A stretch of DNA of 64,000 nt from assembly GCA_014871385.1 (NCBI GenBank), contig CM026423.1, positions 19,457,690 to 19,521,689 of the forward strand. The letters are read 5' to 3'. The translations under genes were made by a program, and so were the position numbers. Below the pieces are notes generated by a model. That model did not search any database. It was not told where the DNA came from and saw only the letters and a list, made by a program, of their open reading frames with translations. This DNA is from Ceratodon purpureus (Eukaryota > Streptophyta > Bryopsida > Pseudoditrichales > Ditrichaceae). Below are positions 1-12,852 of this stretch, one piece after another; position 1 is the stretch's first letter; the number at the start of each line of letters is the position of its first letter.

Positions 1-463
1 CCCCGGAGTAAACTAACTTGTGGGACTTGTTGTTTTTGTAGGTAATTAGGAGCACCGCGCTGTTTGTTCTTGTTCCAATAATATGATTGTGAGTATTATC
101 CATTATTAGGGTAACAAAATATTTATTTTGTTTAGGCTCTAAATTTTTTTTAATTTTTTTTTTATGATTTCTTAAATTTTACCATCAAATTTATCAAAAC
201 ATCAATCATAAACCTTATTTTAAAAAAAATTATTATGGCTTTAGAAGATATTTTATTAACTCTTTGTGATCACTTAATCTATTTTAAAAAATGCTAATGA
301 ATCTAGATTCGTCATCCATTTTAGATCTCTTTTAGGGCTCCATAGTAATAATTACAATTAAAACATATATATGAATATAGAGTGTATATACAATAATTGT
401 ATGTCATTGATCAAATATGAAAACAAATCATTTCTACATTTGTATGGTTGTATTTGATGTAAC

Positions 464-496
<33 letters not shown>

Positions 497-1720
497 TGTA
501 TGTATATGTATATGTATATATATGTGTAAGAACATAGAGTAATTAAGCAAAGTTCAAATTTATAAATAAAAAATATGTCTAAAAATAAATATAATTAAAG
601 ACTAAAATGAAAGTTTAGTTTAATTTGATTTACCATAAAAACAAAAGTATATTCATAGCAGTTTTTAAATTTTTTATTTAAGGAAACTAGTTATACTAAT
701 TTTTTTTTAAATAGTTAAATTTCCTTAAATTTTAGAATTGTGATCATTTAATTTTTTTATAAAATGAATTGAAATGCCTATAATTATACAAATTTCAAGA
801 TAATTATATGTTATTAAGATTCAATAATTAAAAACATGAAACTTTATCAACAATCAAATAATTTTCTACAAGTTATAAGTAAATCAAGAATGTTAAAATA
901 AACAAGGAAAACGTAACTTATGAAATAATATTCCATTTAAATTTTAATTACTTAATCATTGAAATGTCAAAATTTACCATTAAAATATATATAAAAACAT
1001 CTTAACATTGGATAGTATTTCACAAATCATAAATTATAAAACATTGGACTGACATTTATAACATTTACAATGTTAATAATTCAAATTCAAAAATTAAAAA
1101 ACAATTTAAATTCAGAGATGGGGGTTTAAAGTGGCGAAGGAGGTAGAGATGGGAAGGAGGCAAAGGGGTAGAGTAAGGGAGAAGGCTAGGGGCCCGACAA
1201 GAGGAGGTGAAGGGATCGAATAAAGGAGGTGAAGTTGTGGACAATGGGGACTTGTAGCCAAGTTACTCCACCAATGTATAATGGAAGGCTTCAGCACTTT
1301 TGCTTTAAAAGATATGCAAAAACCTCTCAATATTAGAAGATTTTTGGATATTTATTTTTTATCTTTTATAAATGCATTTAAATCAAAGGACTTTGTGTTT
1401 TGAATGTATTATAATAATTAAACAATTGAGTATGGTACTCCTACTATCTTCATTCTTTTGCATCGTTTGTAGCCATTTTGTTTGAATTTTTGCCAAAACT
1501 TCTTGAATTGAGACTGATGTCAATTCTTGCATTTTGATTCTAGTATGTCCCTTGCAGTAGTTTCATCTTTCAAACAAGAAATTAATTCCGACTTTGAAGT
1601 CGATTCCTAGTCTTGTTGGAATCATCATAACTTTACATGTGCCCTACACAAAATATAATAGGCCATGAGTGGCAATTGTAACTTAGACATCGGACGTTCT
1701 TAATTTAAATATGACAACAT
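1..1720. other. AT-rich noncoding DNA, no gene seen
   Basis: No open frame here shows recognisable protein features. The stretch is strongly AT-rich with many T- and A-runs and holds one TATG microsatellite near 466-505. Around 1120-1260 a less AT-rich patch is purine-rich on the plus strand (GGAGGTGAAGGG-type runs), but it encodes nothing that I recognise. Confidence 0.6.
466..505. repeat. TATG microsatellite
   Basis: About ten uninterrupted copies of the tetranucleotide TATG, running into an imperfect TATA/TATG tract to about 525. It is a simple sequence repeat with no other signal. Confidence 0.9.
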
Positions 1721-1722
1721 TA

Positions 1723-2163
1723 GGGGAAAAATCAGGTCTCCAACGGGCCTTGTAAGACAGCCCGGATTAGGTGAGCTTCCTGCCCGCTGACACTTCTCTT
1801 CGAAATCTCATTGGTCGATATCCTGCCCGCTGACAACAAAATTCGCCTCGCTGACAGCAGGATTCGCTGACAACAGGATCCGCTGACAACAGGATCCGGT
1901 ACTGTCCAATGGGGTGATAGCAGTGGGCACACGGTCGGTGACAGTGTCATTACTGCTTATATTGTCCAATGGGGGGGTGGGGTGGGGTGGGGTGGGGAAG
2001 GGAAGCGATTGGCTGGACCCCCCAAATGCCAACTGCTGTCACTGCTGGCAGCATTTGGCGACCTGCTGGCACAGTTGGTGCCAGCAGGTAAAGTGCACGG
2101 GCATGGCAAAAATTTTGGCACAGAAAACATGGAAAAGGCCCGTTGGAGACCCCAAACTTCTCC
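1723..2163. mobile_element. MITE-like element with 29-bp inverted repeats and TA flanks
   Basis: Terminal inverted repeats at 1723-1751 and 2135-2163 match at 23 of 29 positions by eye, including a perfect 17-bp inner part (GGTCTCCAACGGGCCTT). Both ends are flanked by TA (1721-1722, 2164-2165), as expected for a TA target duplication of the Tc1/mariner type, although TA is weak evidence in AT-rich DNA. The 441-bp interior is much more GC-rich than its surroundings and has no coding capacity. It contains short direct repeats of the type GCTGACAACAGGATCC (about 1850-1895) and a GGGGTGGGGTGGGGTGGGG run near 1975-1998. It is probably non-autonomous. Confidence 0.65.
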
Positions 2164-2385
2164 TAATGATTAACACATTGTCATTGTTAATGCCTCAGCA
2201 TTGCATGACATGCATAGAACATTGTTCTCTTCATTTTCCCTCTTATTTGTTATAACATAGCAAAACTCTTCTCAAGCTATAATGTCGCAAATTGCATATA
2301 ATCCGCTATGCGAGAGCCACTTGGATGTTGTCTTTTCATAAGCTTGTTATATCAACAATAGTTATTCAATTATATATTGTTTAAT

Positions 2386-2475
2386 CACTAGTGGAAACGG
2401 TATGTGAATACACCGAAACGTACACCGAAATCTGGTGTGCTCTGGAGCGCTTGGCTTCGGTGTTCATGGATTCAT
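2386..2475 (+). repeat. CACTA 5' terminal and subterminal repeats
   Basis: The 8-bp end CACTAGTG is followed by an imperfect inverted repeat that regains identity at TACACCG, 24-30 bases in. ACACCGAAA occurs twice (about 2409-2430), followed by inverted copies (TTCGGTGT) near 2456-2463 and 2475-2482. This dense array of short repeats in both orientations is the usual binding platform for the element's own TnpA/TNP1 protein. Confidence 0.85.
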
Positions 2476-3386
2476 TTCGGTGTAATAGTGAGCCTGCGTT
2501 TGCTATTGTTGGGGCTCATCAGTTTGGCTCGCGATTCGATCCTGGGACCCACTGCAAGTCTGGATTAGCTTGCTGGCACCCACGCGGTGCATGTGATGGC
2601 TGGGCATTACCGAGGGGGGTAAAGTTATAACCATCGTGTGATTCCCTGGACGGATGTTAGGCGAAAGATGTTTTCATTCGAGTGCGCTTTTAATCCGATT
2701 CACTCGAAGTTACTCTTGCTGTATCAAGTTACTTCGTCAAACGACGACGTTTGATGACCATGGGTACATAGTGCGGGTATGTGCCGGTGATATACAGATC
2801 ATGTCCGTTTGGGAGGACCGCATTGATATCCTACTTTTGGAGATAGGGTATAGGGAAAGGACACGTCACCATGTTCATCCGGATATAAATGTCCATTCCT
2901 GTCGGTACGTCCGTGAAAATTATATTCATTGATATCCGGTCTATAACTGTCCCATGATATCCGGATCATGTATTTATACACTGATGACAGCTATACCCGG
3001 TGCATCCCTTATACCCGCTATCGCTATTCTGGTAATTGTATATCCATGGAAAGGGAATATCTATTTTTGGTTGCTGTAGCCGGAATCGGGAATCCTAATC
3101 GCGACGCGGGGTTCTCGGAATGATATGAGATCCGGGCACATTAATTGTCTCCAACTGAACCGCAACTGTCGTAAATCTGTGGTGAACTGAATTTAGAAAT
3201 TAAATCATTGCTCTCATGCTCTGTTATTTGGGAAATATCACACGTGTATTGAAGACCGAGATTGTTATAATTGGATTTCTGAAATGGTAAACCGGGTGAG
3301 TCTCTAAACGGACTTCCGTACTACTCATATGCAATCCATGATTGCATGTGCTATTCACCAAGACACATCCTACGAAGGAGAAAACA

Positions 3387-6300
3387 TCAAGTATCACGTA
3401 TTCTAACTAGGTAACGAGCAGACCATTTCACAAATACAGTTGAACCTGTTTTTTTGACGACAGCGTCATCTAACACCGTGAAAGCTTGGCGTTCCTCTAC
3501 ATGGAGCAGCCTGCATTTCTGAATCTTGATAACGTGCACTTGAACCATCTGTTCGCCCTTCGCACAAAGATGCCCTAGTTTCTGCGTCCTCGCTTTCCAG
3601 CTACCTCCAGATTTTCCTTCGGCGACCACTTTGTCGGGATGATCAGGGTGTAAAATGTATACCGGCTTGTTGCATGCGACTGGATCTTCAGACAGACGAG
3701 GCATCATTAACAAGCCGTGCCGAATTCGTTCGGAATGCCGCTCACCACGATCAACTACCTCCAAGTCTGCGTTGGCTTGGGCTCGGGTGTGAACACGAGG
3801 TGCCTCTGTGAAGGTCGGTGGAGCAATTGGTGTGCATTCGGAAGGGCTCTTCCTTTGGCGCTCACTCTCGCAAGATTTTCTCCAACTTGTATCCTCTCCG
3901 AAGTAAATGTCCAGAAAGGGCTGCAACGGATCATGTGTTACCGATGGAGTCCGTATCGAGTCTGATATGTCTGTTGAAATGGCGCTGGGAGATCGCACGC
4001 TTCTCTCGCCAGGTCTACGGAGGTCCATGCTCGGCGTAATTAGGACAGTGGAACCAGACATCCACGAGGGAGGTGATTCTTCATGCGTCGGGATGTAGGC
4101 CGCTGCTGTTACAACGTTTACCTCCGGCATGGTGGAAGGAGCCTCTGTGTCGTCAGCAGTCCTCTCGTTTACGGGCGAAGCAGTAGATTCACCAAGTACT
4201 GCGCTTCGAGCTGCAGCAACCGGAGTTGAGTCTGGTAAAGGTGCTGCTGAAGAAATGACGACGGGGGGGTCCACTGCCTCTGGGCCAACGACCTTCTCGT
4301 GAGAGTCCTGTGCTCGAGCCATCGGCATGCGCGTATCAAAGGGACCTGGTGCCATGGCATGACCGCGAGATAACATGGACTGAGAATTAGACGGCGCGTT
4401 GGTGATGTTACCTTGGTCGGAATCCGAGTTCAGGCATCGCATGAGAAGCTGGGCCATGAAATTCTGACCATTGAAAACTTGTTTCAAGGATACTTCGTTG
4501 TCACCCACCTGAGCTGAAATCTTGGACACAACACTCTCTAAGGCTTTGATTCTCGCGGTGTTGTTAGAATGTGGATTTGATTGTGAAGATAGGGCACCAT
4601 TGGCGCGTGTGTACTCCGGCGTAGCAGGATTCTATTAGGGATACAATACAATTCAGTTAGAGAAAGGGAAATGTAAACATTTTTGACATGAATGATAAAT
4701 ACAGTCCACTTCATAGAGGAGTCAAGTACGTACTGGGGGGTATAAGGGTGCAACGTCGGGCCCAATTGGCGCATTCGCAGAAGCTGTTGTGAGTGGTGTC
4801 AGCTGAGGGGAATCTTCGCTCCAGGTCCCGACGGAGGAGTGGCCTCGACGTGCACTTGGGCAATCTCCGGATTCGGAAATCGGTGCTGTGTTATTGGGAT
4901 CCTGAAGCAAATGTTTTCCATGATAACATTAAATGGATTAGTGTTGATTTCGTGACATTACTATGCCCTGCTCTCATATTACAATTATGGAATAGCGTCG
5001 TGCCTCAGATATATTGACTCTGACAACAGTCTACATCGATGTCCATTCGCAAAACCCATTCAGAAGACCAAAGAAAAAAAAATAAAAAAAACACGAGGTA
5101 TGTACATTCACCGCATGCAGTTACGGTTCAGGGGAGAGGGGAATTTGAAACGGGGAGTTGGAAGTGAGAGAAATGAAGGTCAGGGGGGTTTAGATGAGAA
5201 GGTTAATAAAAAGGAGAAAGGGATAAGGAGAAAGATAGGAGTGGAGATAGGCGGACTGTACAAGTGATGAATTACGTGAACATTGAATTATTTACAACCT
5301 CCTCTCGACCCTCCGACCCCTTTTAATCGTACTGCTTAGCAAATGTACTTTTATCTCGTGCAAAAAAATGTTTGACAAACCGGGGCTACTGGGTCGATGT
5401 TGACGGTGTCTGAGACAATATTGTTCAATATTGCAAGAGCCATGCTCTATTGAATCGCTATCATCATTGGCACGACGTCCACATATATTTGAGAATCGGA
5501 CAGGAAGATATAGAAATTGAAGACGGAACGAGTACCTGGGAAGGAGCCTGGTCAGAGCTAGCCGCTGCTGTACAAAACGAATCCGAAGCCCGAACCTTGC
5601 TCATCATCTCTGTCATCTGTTGTGATTCCTCCTTTCCAACTGTAGATACCCAATATTTTGACCACTCCTTGAATGCCTCGTCAGGACACTTAGCATGTTG
5701 AAGACCAAAATCTATGAAATGTTTTTTCCAATGTTTCCTGTCCGTTTTTAGTGCTGTGCGCAAAAATTTGCCGAGATACGCATTGGAAAGTGGATTCGAG
5801 TATATGAACTTACTACTCAATTTCGATGCTATCAATTCTATTTGAGAATTCCAATACTCTGTTCTAGCCTTATAACTCCTAATTTTGAAATTAAGTGTCT
5901 GACGAGCACAGAGCCGGGCCGCGCGATGCCATGGAGTTTTCATGCCGAGAACCTTACCTGCAGGACAGACCGGAATTTCGATGACGGGTTCTCTCTGTTC
6001 CGCGTGAGCTGCCTTCATTTCCCTCAAGTATGGACGTTTGTAAGACAGAGCTTCCGCTGCACGTTTGCGACTGGCTGCACGTCGCTCCTCCTCGCCTTGC
6101 ACCATGCACGATGGGTTTAATGTTTCAATTACGTTTTCCGAAGCATTCGGAGGGCGCAGTGTTGATGTAGAGGGGCCGGCAGCACCAGGACTGGAGCGAT
6201 TGTCCGCAGTAGGACAAACTCGAGCACCAGCGACCTGCATGTGGCTAGGTCCCAATCCAGGCATATTCCAGAATGCTCGTGGGCTAGGCCGCATGCTTGC

Positions 6301-6746
6301 GTTGAAGTTTAGGTGAGCGAAGTGTGCTGGGCCTGACTGGTAGCCCTGTTGCATCATTGCAACGGAGCTCCTGAGAAGCATGATAATGGCATACTTTGCA
6401 TGAACAAGAAGGATAGGGTGAAGCACTCATAATCTGCATTACGGGAATGGTGGAATAGAAATTTCGGCAGTAGACTTACCTGCTGAGTGTTGCTGCGATC
6501 TATCCCATCTGCGTCAGCGTCCTCAGGGGGCATTTGTGCCGGAAACGAAGACATCCCTCTCGACCCGTCGAGAGTGCAAAATGCGAAGCGACTTTCTACG
6601 ACCACCGAGGAGGAGGAATCGCTACAAGATATGACGCTACGAGAATCGTCCTCCAAACTACCTTGGAGACTGGCATCTGAGAGAGGACTGCTTGAAAGAG
6701 TTGCACCCGAGGACGTTATGGTATGAGATGGAAGCATCAACTCCAT
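3387..6746 (-). CDS. TNP1-like CACTA accessory protein (Transposase_24 + DUF8039-like)
   Basis: Four-exon model on the minus strand, all phase 0, about 829 residues: 6746-6480, 6345-5536, 4901-4734, 4631-3387. Donors are CAG|GTAAGT, CAG|GTACTC and CCA|GTACGT. The acceptors at 4902 and 4632 are good; the one at 6346 has a poor pyrimidine tract, so the first junction is the least sure. The start ATG lies in GCCATGGAG. Exon 2 carries a Transposase_24-like (Ptta/En/Spm) segment around residues 240-325, including HWKKHF and CPDEAFKEW. The start of exon 4 is a likely coiled coil (ALESVVSKISAQVGDNEVSL). The last ~95 residues, from KPVYILHPDHPDK to SARYLVRI, resemble DUF8039. By analogy with TnpA it probably binds the element's subterminal repeats and partners TNP2. 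It is transcribed away from TNP2, unlike maize En/Spm, where both proteins come from one transcript. Confidence 0.75.
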
Positions 6747-8096
6747 GGCGGCTAAGATCCAGATCCAAAACTCGGGGATGAAGTGCGATCGACAGAAAAT
6801 AGACCTGTGTCACAGGGTGGAAAGATAGCTCCGGACGTGCATGGAGTTAGGGCAGAGGGGATAAGGACAAATGTTTTCGGAGCGCAGGGATGTCAAAATA
6901 GAGAACTGTCCGGGGATATTGGTAAAGCAGACTAATTGCGGACTTAAAGCAATCTACTTGTCTCCGCACTAGATACATCCTTCAGGTAGGGTTCCTTTAC
7001 GTGTGTACTGAATCCTTAGGAGACTAGATTGTGCACATAAAAAAACGGAGCCGACATTTAACAGTTTCAATTAAAGTAACTAATCTGACATGCGAAGAGC
7101 ACAAAAATAGGTTACTATTGTATCTGTTACCTGTATAATTCAAGGACGACAGAGCGATGCGCCTCAAACGGAGCCGTCACTTAGGGTTTGGAGATGCACC
7201 TGGCATTATGTTACGAGTCGTCGGTCTACATTGCGCTTTACAGACTCCCACCCCCGTCAAGTGTCCGCAGTCAGGTGCGCCTCGTCTGTCTCCAAGTGTG
7301 GTCTTTGCTCTTTGCCTGAAGTCCTGCGTTGCAGTTAAAGTTCGTATTCGATGTTGAGTGCGTGCTAGTCTTTGCAGAGTCCTGGAGGTTCTGGAGTCGT
7401 ACTCGATGGATGAAACGGACAATGACGCGGCTGTTAGAGACGATGAGCCTCGTGAACAGCAGGTTACGGAGGGAGATTGCGAAGAAGATCCCGCGCTTGA
7501 ACACTCCAAACAACGAGATTTGCGTGAGATGATCGAGGAATGCCTGAAGCATGTGGAACCAAAGGGTCTGGATTGTAGCAAGCGATGTAAGTGTTCATCT
7601 GATAGCGAGCAACTTCAGAGGGAATTGATCCAGGGCCTACTCGTTATGTTGGGAAACATTTCACGACTCCGTGATCTTGAATGCGACTGTGGATAGTAGA
7701 AAGAGGAGGCTTAGAATTGAGCTGTCCATACTGGTCCAAATTACTGAGGAACTAAGAGTGATTGAATTGTAGAGATTCTCTGTATTACATGATACAGGCG
7801 GAACCAATTGTCCCGTTCTGTGTCGGATGTAGGTGATGAGAGATGCAAACGCTTGGAATCGTTTTCCAATGTTATCATCCGTGGCGACGTCTTTTTTGAG
7901 GCCACGTAATGAATAAAGAGGATTCATCTGAATGGATGATAATTTCCTATCTTCGTTTCAGGAACACATCTTTCCCGCTGCTAGGCGTTCCATACACTGA
8001 AATCGAGAGCCGTTGTGTTGTTGTGCTAGTCCGTTTCTCTTCCCTGTCTTCTCGCTCTTCCTTACTCGCACACAGCAAGTCTACAACTCTAGAGCA
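6747..8096. promoter_or_regulatory. Divergent intergenic region between TNP1-like and TNP2
   Basis: The 1,350 bp between the two start codons must hold the promoters or 5' leaders of both transposition genes. I see no convincing TATA box that can be assigned to either gene. A small open frame (7406-7696) lies inside it. The assignment as regulatory DNA rests on the head-to-head arrangement alone. Confidence 0.4.
7406..7696 (+). CDS. Small acidic cysteine-containing ORF, unknown
   Basis: A 96-residue frame from an ATG at 7406, lying between the divergent TNP1-like and TNP2 genes. The protein is acidic at the N-terminus (MDETDNDAAVRDDEP) and ends with a cysteine-rich part containing CSKRCKC and ECDCG. 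I recognise no domain. It could be an upstream exon, a separate small CACTA protein, or a chance frame. The coding-like composition (few stops, GC-rich) gives only weak support. Confidence 0.25.
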   Translation: MDETDNDAAVRDDEPREQQVTEGDCEEDPALEHSKQRDLREMIEECLKHVEPKGLDCSKRCKCSSDSEQLQRELIQGLLVMLGNISRLRDLECDCG

Positions 8097-11000
8097 ATGG
8101 ACGTAGAGGCCACTTTGCATGTCACGGATCGATTCAGGCAGATAAGAAGAGATGCCAAGTTGGACGCTAGGGAGGAAGCGTTGGCTGATAGGCGCCGGGA
8201 TAGAAGAAGAATTTGTCCATGCAATATATGCCTTGGTGAAAACCACTCAATTCGACCAAGGGCGCAGGTTCAAGCCCACCTTGCAACGTACGGGCGTCAC
8301 CCTTACCACCGGAAGTCGACACAAGTACGTTTTGGTTCCATCTCTTCTTCTGTCAATCAAGAATTTTTTTAATCGTTGCTAATCGGAACTTCAGCCGAAT
8401 CGAGGTTACGGCGTCCAATCACATTTCTGAATATTAGGCCCCTCTATACGGATTAGGGTTTGGCGGATTCATACCTGGGCTGCTGCTGGTGCTGTCGGGA
8501 TTAATTAGCCATTCCCCGATGCAGCCACCCTAGTCCTCTTCGGATTAATTAGCCATTCCACCATGCAGCCACATTGACAGAGAACAGGATAAGTCTAGGG
8601 TAAATTTCCCACAATGTAGTGATTTTTAATTTTTTTAAACATTACCGTGAACAGGGCTTCCCCTTGGACGAGTCAGACGACGAGTGGGACTCGTCGATAC
8701 GTGAGGAGTTTGGTGCTCGTGGACCCAGAATCTTTCCCACAGAGGGCGCGGGCGTGGACGTTGGACTGGATATGGTGGGCTTGGTGGAACATGCTTTCCA
8801 GGTATACGATGGCCTAGCGGGAGGGATTGGAGTTGACGAAACGGAACTACCTGCTAACGATACCGACGAGGTGATGCCGGACCCCATACCAAACGAGCCC
8901 TTGCCTGAAGACGAAGGCCACGACAATGGAGCTACAGCAGAGGAAGGCGATAGAGTGGACGATGACCTCGAAGCAATGGACATCGGCCCACCGTCCTTAC
9001 GCGAAATGCTAGAGTCAAGTGCGACGACACCATTATATGCAGGGGCGAGTCTCACAACGCTGGGCGCTACATTGATATTGCTGAACTGTCTCCGCACACA
9101 TGGAGCATCAAATGTACTTATCAACGAGTTGTTTGGCATTTTATCGAAAAGTATCCTCCCATCTGTCAATTCGCTCCCGACCTCCGAATACACGGCGTCC
9201 AAGACCTTGAAACAGCTCGGTTTGGCGTATGACACAATTCATGTGTGCCCTGGCCCAAAGGCGTGCATCCTTTTCCGTGGTGAGGCTCACAAGGATTTAC
9301 AGCAATGCCCGGAATGCGGAGCTCAAAGATACAAACAGGTTGGAAAAGCAAAGGTACCTGTAAAAGTTCTTCGACATTTCCCATTAATTCCACGCTTGAT
9401 TCGAATGTATAGTACCCCGTTGCAGGCGTCCTTAATGACTTGGCATGCTAGTAACAAGAGCGAACCAGGAATAATGAGACACGCTGCAGACAGCTTCCAA
9501 TGGAAGTTTGTAGACAGTAAATACAGGGACGAGTTCGCACATGAAGACAGAAATTTGAGGTTAGGTCTGGCTACGGACGGGGTGAATCCCTTTTCTGTGA
9601 AGAGATCCACATGGAGTACATGGCCGGTACTAGTGTTGAATTACAATTTGCCTCCATGGATGACAACAAAACGTCATTTTATCATGTTAAGTCTTATTAT
9701 TCCTGGAAAGAAGTCCGTATCTGGCGAGAATTTTGATACCTATCTGCAACCCCTTCTTGAGGAATTAGAGATATTGTGGAATGAGGGTGTAAAGACAGAT
9801 GATGCGGCTATGTACCGGGGTTCACGTGAATTTAGTATGAAGGCTATTTTACTTTGGACGATACATGACTTCCCAGCCTATGGGGTAGTGGCTGGGTGTG
9901 TCACCAAGGGATACAAAGGGTGCCCTATTTGTGCTGAGAATACGATATCACGGAGGTCAAGGGCGCTACATAAAAATGTATACGATGACCAGCATCGACG
10001 CTGGCTTCCAAGTTCACATCCATGGAGGTCGAATGTGAGTGATTTCAATGGATGTGAGGAGCACAGGGAACCACCGAGGAGGGTCACGGCCAGCGAGATA
10101 TTGAGGTGGGGCAACTTGAGGGAGTCATTTGTACAAAGGGGTGGTGGTCATCCAGCCGAGGATCCTGCTAGGCAGTTTGGGATAAAAAGGGTCTCTGCGC
10201 TTTTCAAGTTGCCTTACTGGAAGGTAACGCTCTTTAAACACCTTGATTTAATCTGCAACCTCTCCTCTGTATTAATTTAATTTTATGTGTAACCTTTGTA
10301 ATATCCTCGGATTGCTCGAATGTTATGGTCTGTCTGTACTGCTCGGTAGCAAACTCCTTTGTACAAGAGTCGTGTTTCTCTTACTAACGATGGAGGGATT
10401 TTGTATCATGCCGGTACATCATACATGCGCTGTTGTCAGAAATCATCGCGCTAGATGAAGCATTTATAAAATGTAGAGTAGAACCTTTAGCACCTGGTTA
10501 TTGCAAGCCTTCTACCACCTGCGTGTCGTCGTCACTTTCAGTCTTAGACGTAGCCAGTAGTCCTATCACAGTCCACTCTGTCGGTTGTTGCCGAATGCAG
10601 AAGAATGAAACGTAGAATCAAAAAAGCGAGCAATGTCAAGACGAGTCCGGCTGACTGTATATGGGAGTTAATGACTGATTTGCAAGTCATTTTGTTCCCA
10701 CACAGTATTGGACTAGTGTAGACTCTCTGCGCCTAGTCTGTACAGTATTGCAGAAAATCTAACAGGAAATAACAAGCCAGAAACGATTCCCCAAGCCTCT
10801 CTTTAGTGTGACACATCTCTAATTTGTTACATATACCTGATGGCTGTGGAGTACAGTGTTGGGTGACGGTATACCGTGACCATTTATTTTTTTGAAGTGT
10901 ATGTTGACATGTGATGAGCTAGGATTTTTAACCGATTTGCCTTGATATTGTTTTCGGGTACGATGTAATTTTAATTCGGTCCCAATGACGGTGGGCTGTT

Positions 11001-12852
11001 TTCAGGAATTACCAGTCAGGAACACTCTCGATGTAATGCACATCGAGAGGAATGTTTCAGACAATATACTGCGTCACTTATTTGGTGAGAAGGATACTCT
11101 GGCAACGCGACAAGATATGGTTGAGGCTGGGAAAATGGCGCACCTACACTTACAGCCAGGACCAGGGGAAACTACATAAAGCCGAAAGCTCCCTATGTTT
11201 TTTCTGAAGAGGAGAGGTCCACGTTCTTGCGACTTGTATCCAACACTAAAGTGCCGACGGGTTATAGTTCTACTCTAACGAAACATATTGGTGAGAGTAG
11301 ACTAGGAGGACTGAAATCTCATGATCACCATGTTTTGATCGAGCAGATTCTACCGGCTGCTGTGCGGACTTTACTCAGTAGAGGGGTGCGAGAGACGGTG
11401 ATACGTGTGGGAAACCTCTTTCAACGAATCTGTGCGAAAACAGTAAGAGTGGATTCAATTCCAGAGCTTAGGACCTATGCTGTTGAAACCCTTTGTTTGC
11501 TGGAGATCCACTTTCCACCAGGTTTCTTCGACATCATGACTCATTTGGTCATTCACCTGGTTGATGAACTCGAAATTTGTGGTCCCGTACATTCGCGCTG
11601 GTGCTACTCCATCGAAAGATATCTGGGCGTTCTGACTAAGTTCGTCAGGGACACGTCGAAGCCTGAGGCCGGAATGGCGACCGGTTACATGATTGAAGAA
11701 TCCCTTGGTTTCTGTACGGAGTACTTTTCGCTTTATCCTCATACTAGGCGACGTATGTGGGACCCTGAGGAAGAAATGCGCGATAATGGAGAGGTGTTGT
11801 TGGGCCGCGGTGTGCCAAAGACGTTGCCGCATCATATGCTATTACATGCACACGATTATGTTACAAAGCATTCAATCCATACGTCGGAACTGCTAAGGTA
11901 TGTAGCCTATCATGATTTAAATTAATATCGATTTCTGCATCACAAGTCTCTCGTACTGTTGAACTATACTCTCTGAATGAAACACCGTTACGTCCCTTGC
12001 AGTGAGTGGAGCAGCCAACGCCAAATCTTTCAAAATGCACGAGCCTTGCATAGAGCAAGTGCCCGCGGCAGGGCTGGACCATTTCCCGAGCACCTGGCGG
12101 AGCCATTTCCGAAGTTTCCTCGGTGGTTGTACAACCATGTCAGAACCCTCAAGGAAGAAGGGTTCCCTATGTCGACGGAGCTCGAAGCTTTATCATGTTT
12201 GCCTTCTGAGCATGTGACCAGCTATAACGCAATGTGGGCATATGGAGCCCACCTAGTCACGACGCAAGAGACCGGCTCGGGCTATGTTACATTTGATAGC
12301 GGCATCGCAGCCATTCCCCCGGATAATTCCGTTTCAGCTATAGACGTTGGAATTCTTAGAGATATAATACTTATTTCGTATGGTTCGCTAAATTGCGTAC
12401 TTCTTGAAGGGTCTTGGATCAAGTCACGTGATCAAGGCAGAAGCGTCGTCAAACGCGATCAATACGGGTTCTGGACAGTCTCCTTCAATGCCAGGGACGC
12501 TCCTAATCATAATCCTTATGTATACCCGGCATCCATATCACAAGTATTTTTCATGGACGACCCAAGCTGTCCAGATTGGAAGGTAGTTATAAGACATGAC
12601 CCACGGACACGGCGAGTGATAGAAGACCGGGAGGAACTTGAATTTGGAGCCTCAGGTTCTGTTGCCGGGTTCGACCGCACAGACGGCGCTACCGCTGCCG
12701 CAGATGAGAGAATTGGTCCCGAAACTCGGGACGAGGAGATCCCCTTCGAGCAGTACACGACGCTTGCCGCACAAGTGGAGGATGTATTAGATGAACGGCA
12801 TCTAGACGATACACAATATGAGGACGAATTCGAACTTCTTTACGTGGAGTGA
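8097..12852 (+). CDS. TNP2-type CACTA transposase (Transposase_21, DUF4218, DUF4216), one probable frameshift
   Basis: Catalytic transposase that cuts and moves the CACTA element in the nucleus. Model: exons 8097-8324, 8655-10223, 11006-11897, 12003-12852, with junctions CAA|GTACGT, AAG|GTAACG and AAG|GTATGT and acceptors ACAG, TCAG and GCAG, all preserving frame. About 1,180 codons. Exon 1 has a conserved N-terminal cysteine motif (CPCNIC...VQAHLATYGRHP). Exon 2 has the Transposase_21 core: LATDGVNPF (about residue 384), LPPWM, YLQPLLEELEILW, and WTIHDFPAYG (about 481). Exon 3 opens with LPVRNTLDVMHIERNVSDNI (about 600) and continues into DUF4218 (GGLKSHDHHVL...). Exon 4 holds DUF4216 (QYGFWTVSFN...VFFMDDPSCPDW) and an acidic tail. 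Near 11165-11168 the frame breaks: one extra base in the GGGG run is needed to enter the next conserved segment, so this copy or the assembly carries a 1-base deletion. Confidence 0.9.
8496..8572 (+). repeat. Short direct duplication in TNP2 intron 1
   Basis: The phrase GGATTAATTAGCCATTCC followed by ATGCAGCCAC occurs at 8496-8528 and again at 8541-8572. It is a local duplication of about 45 bp inside the first TNP2 intron (8325-8654). Confidence 0.8.

Noticed and set aside
1914-2255. 113-codon plus-strand frame across the MITE at 1723-2163
   Set aside because: It crosses a G-rich repeat and the element boundary and has no protein features.
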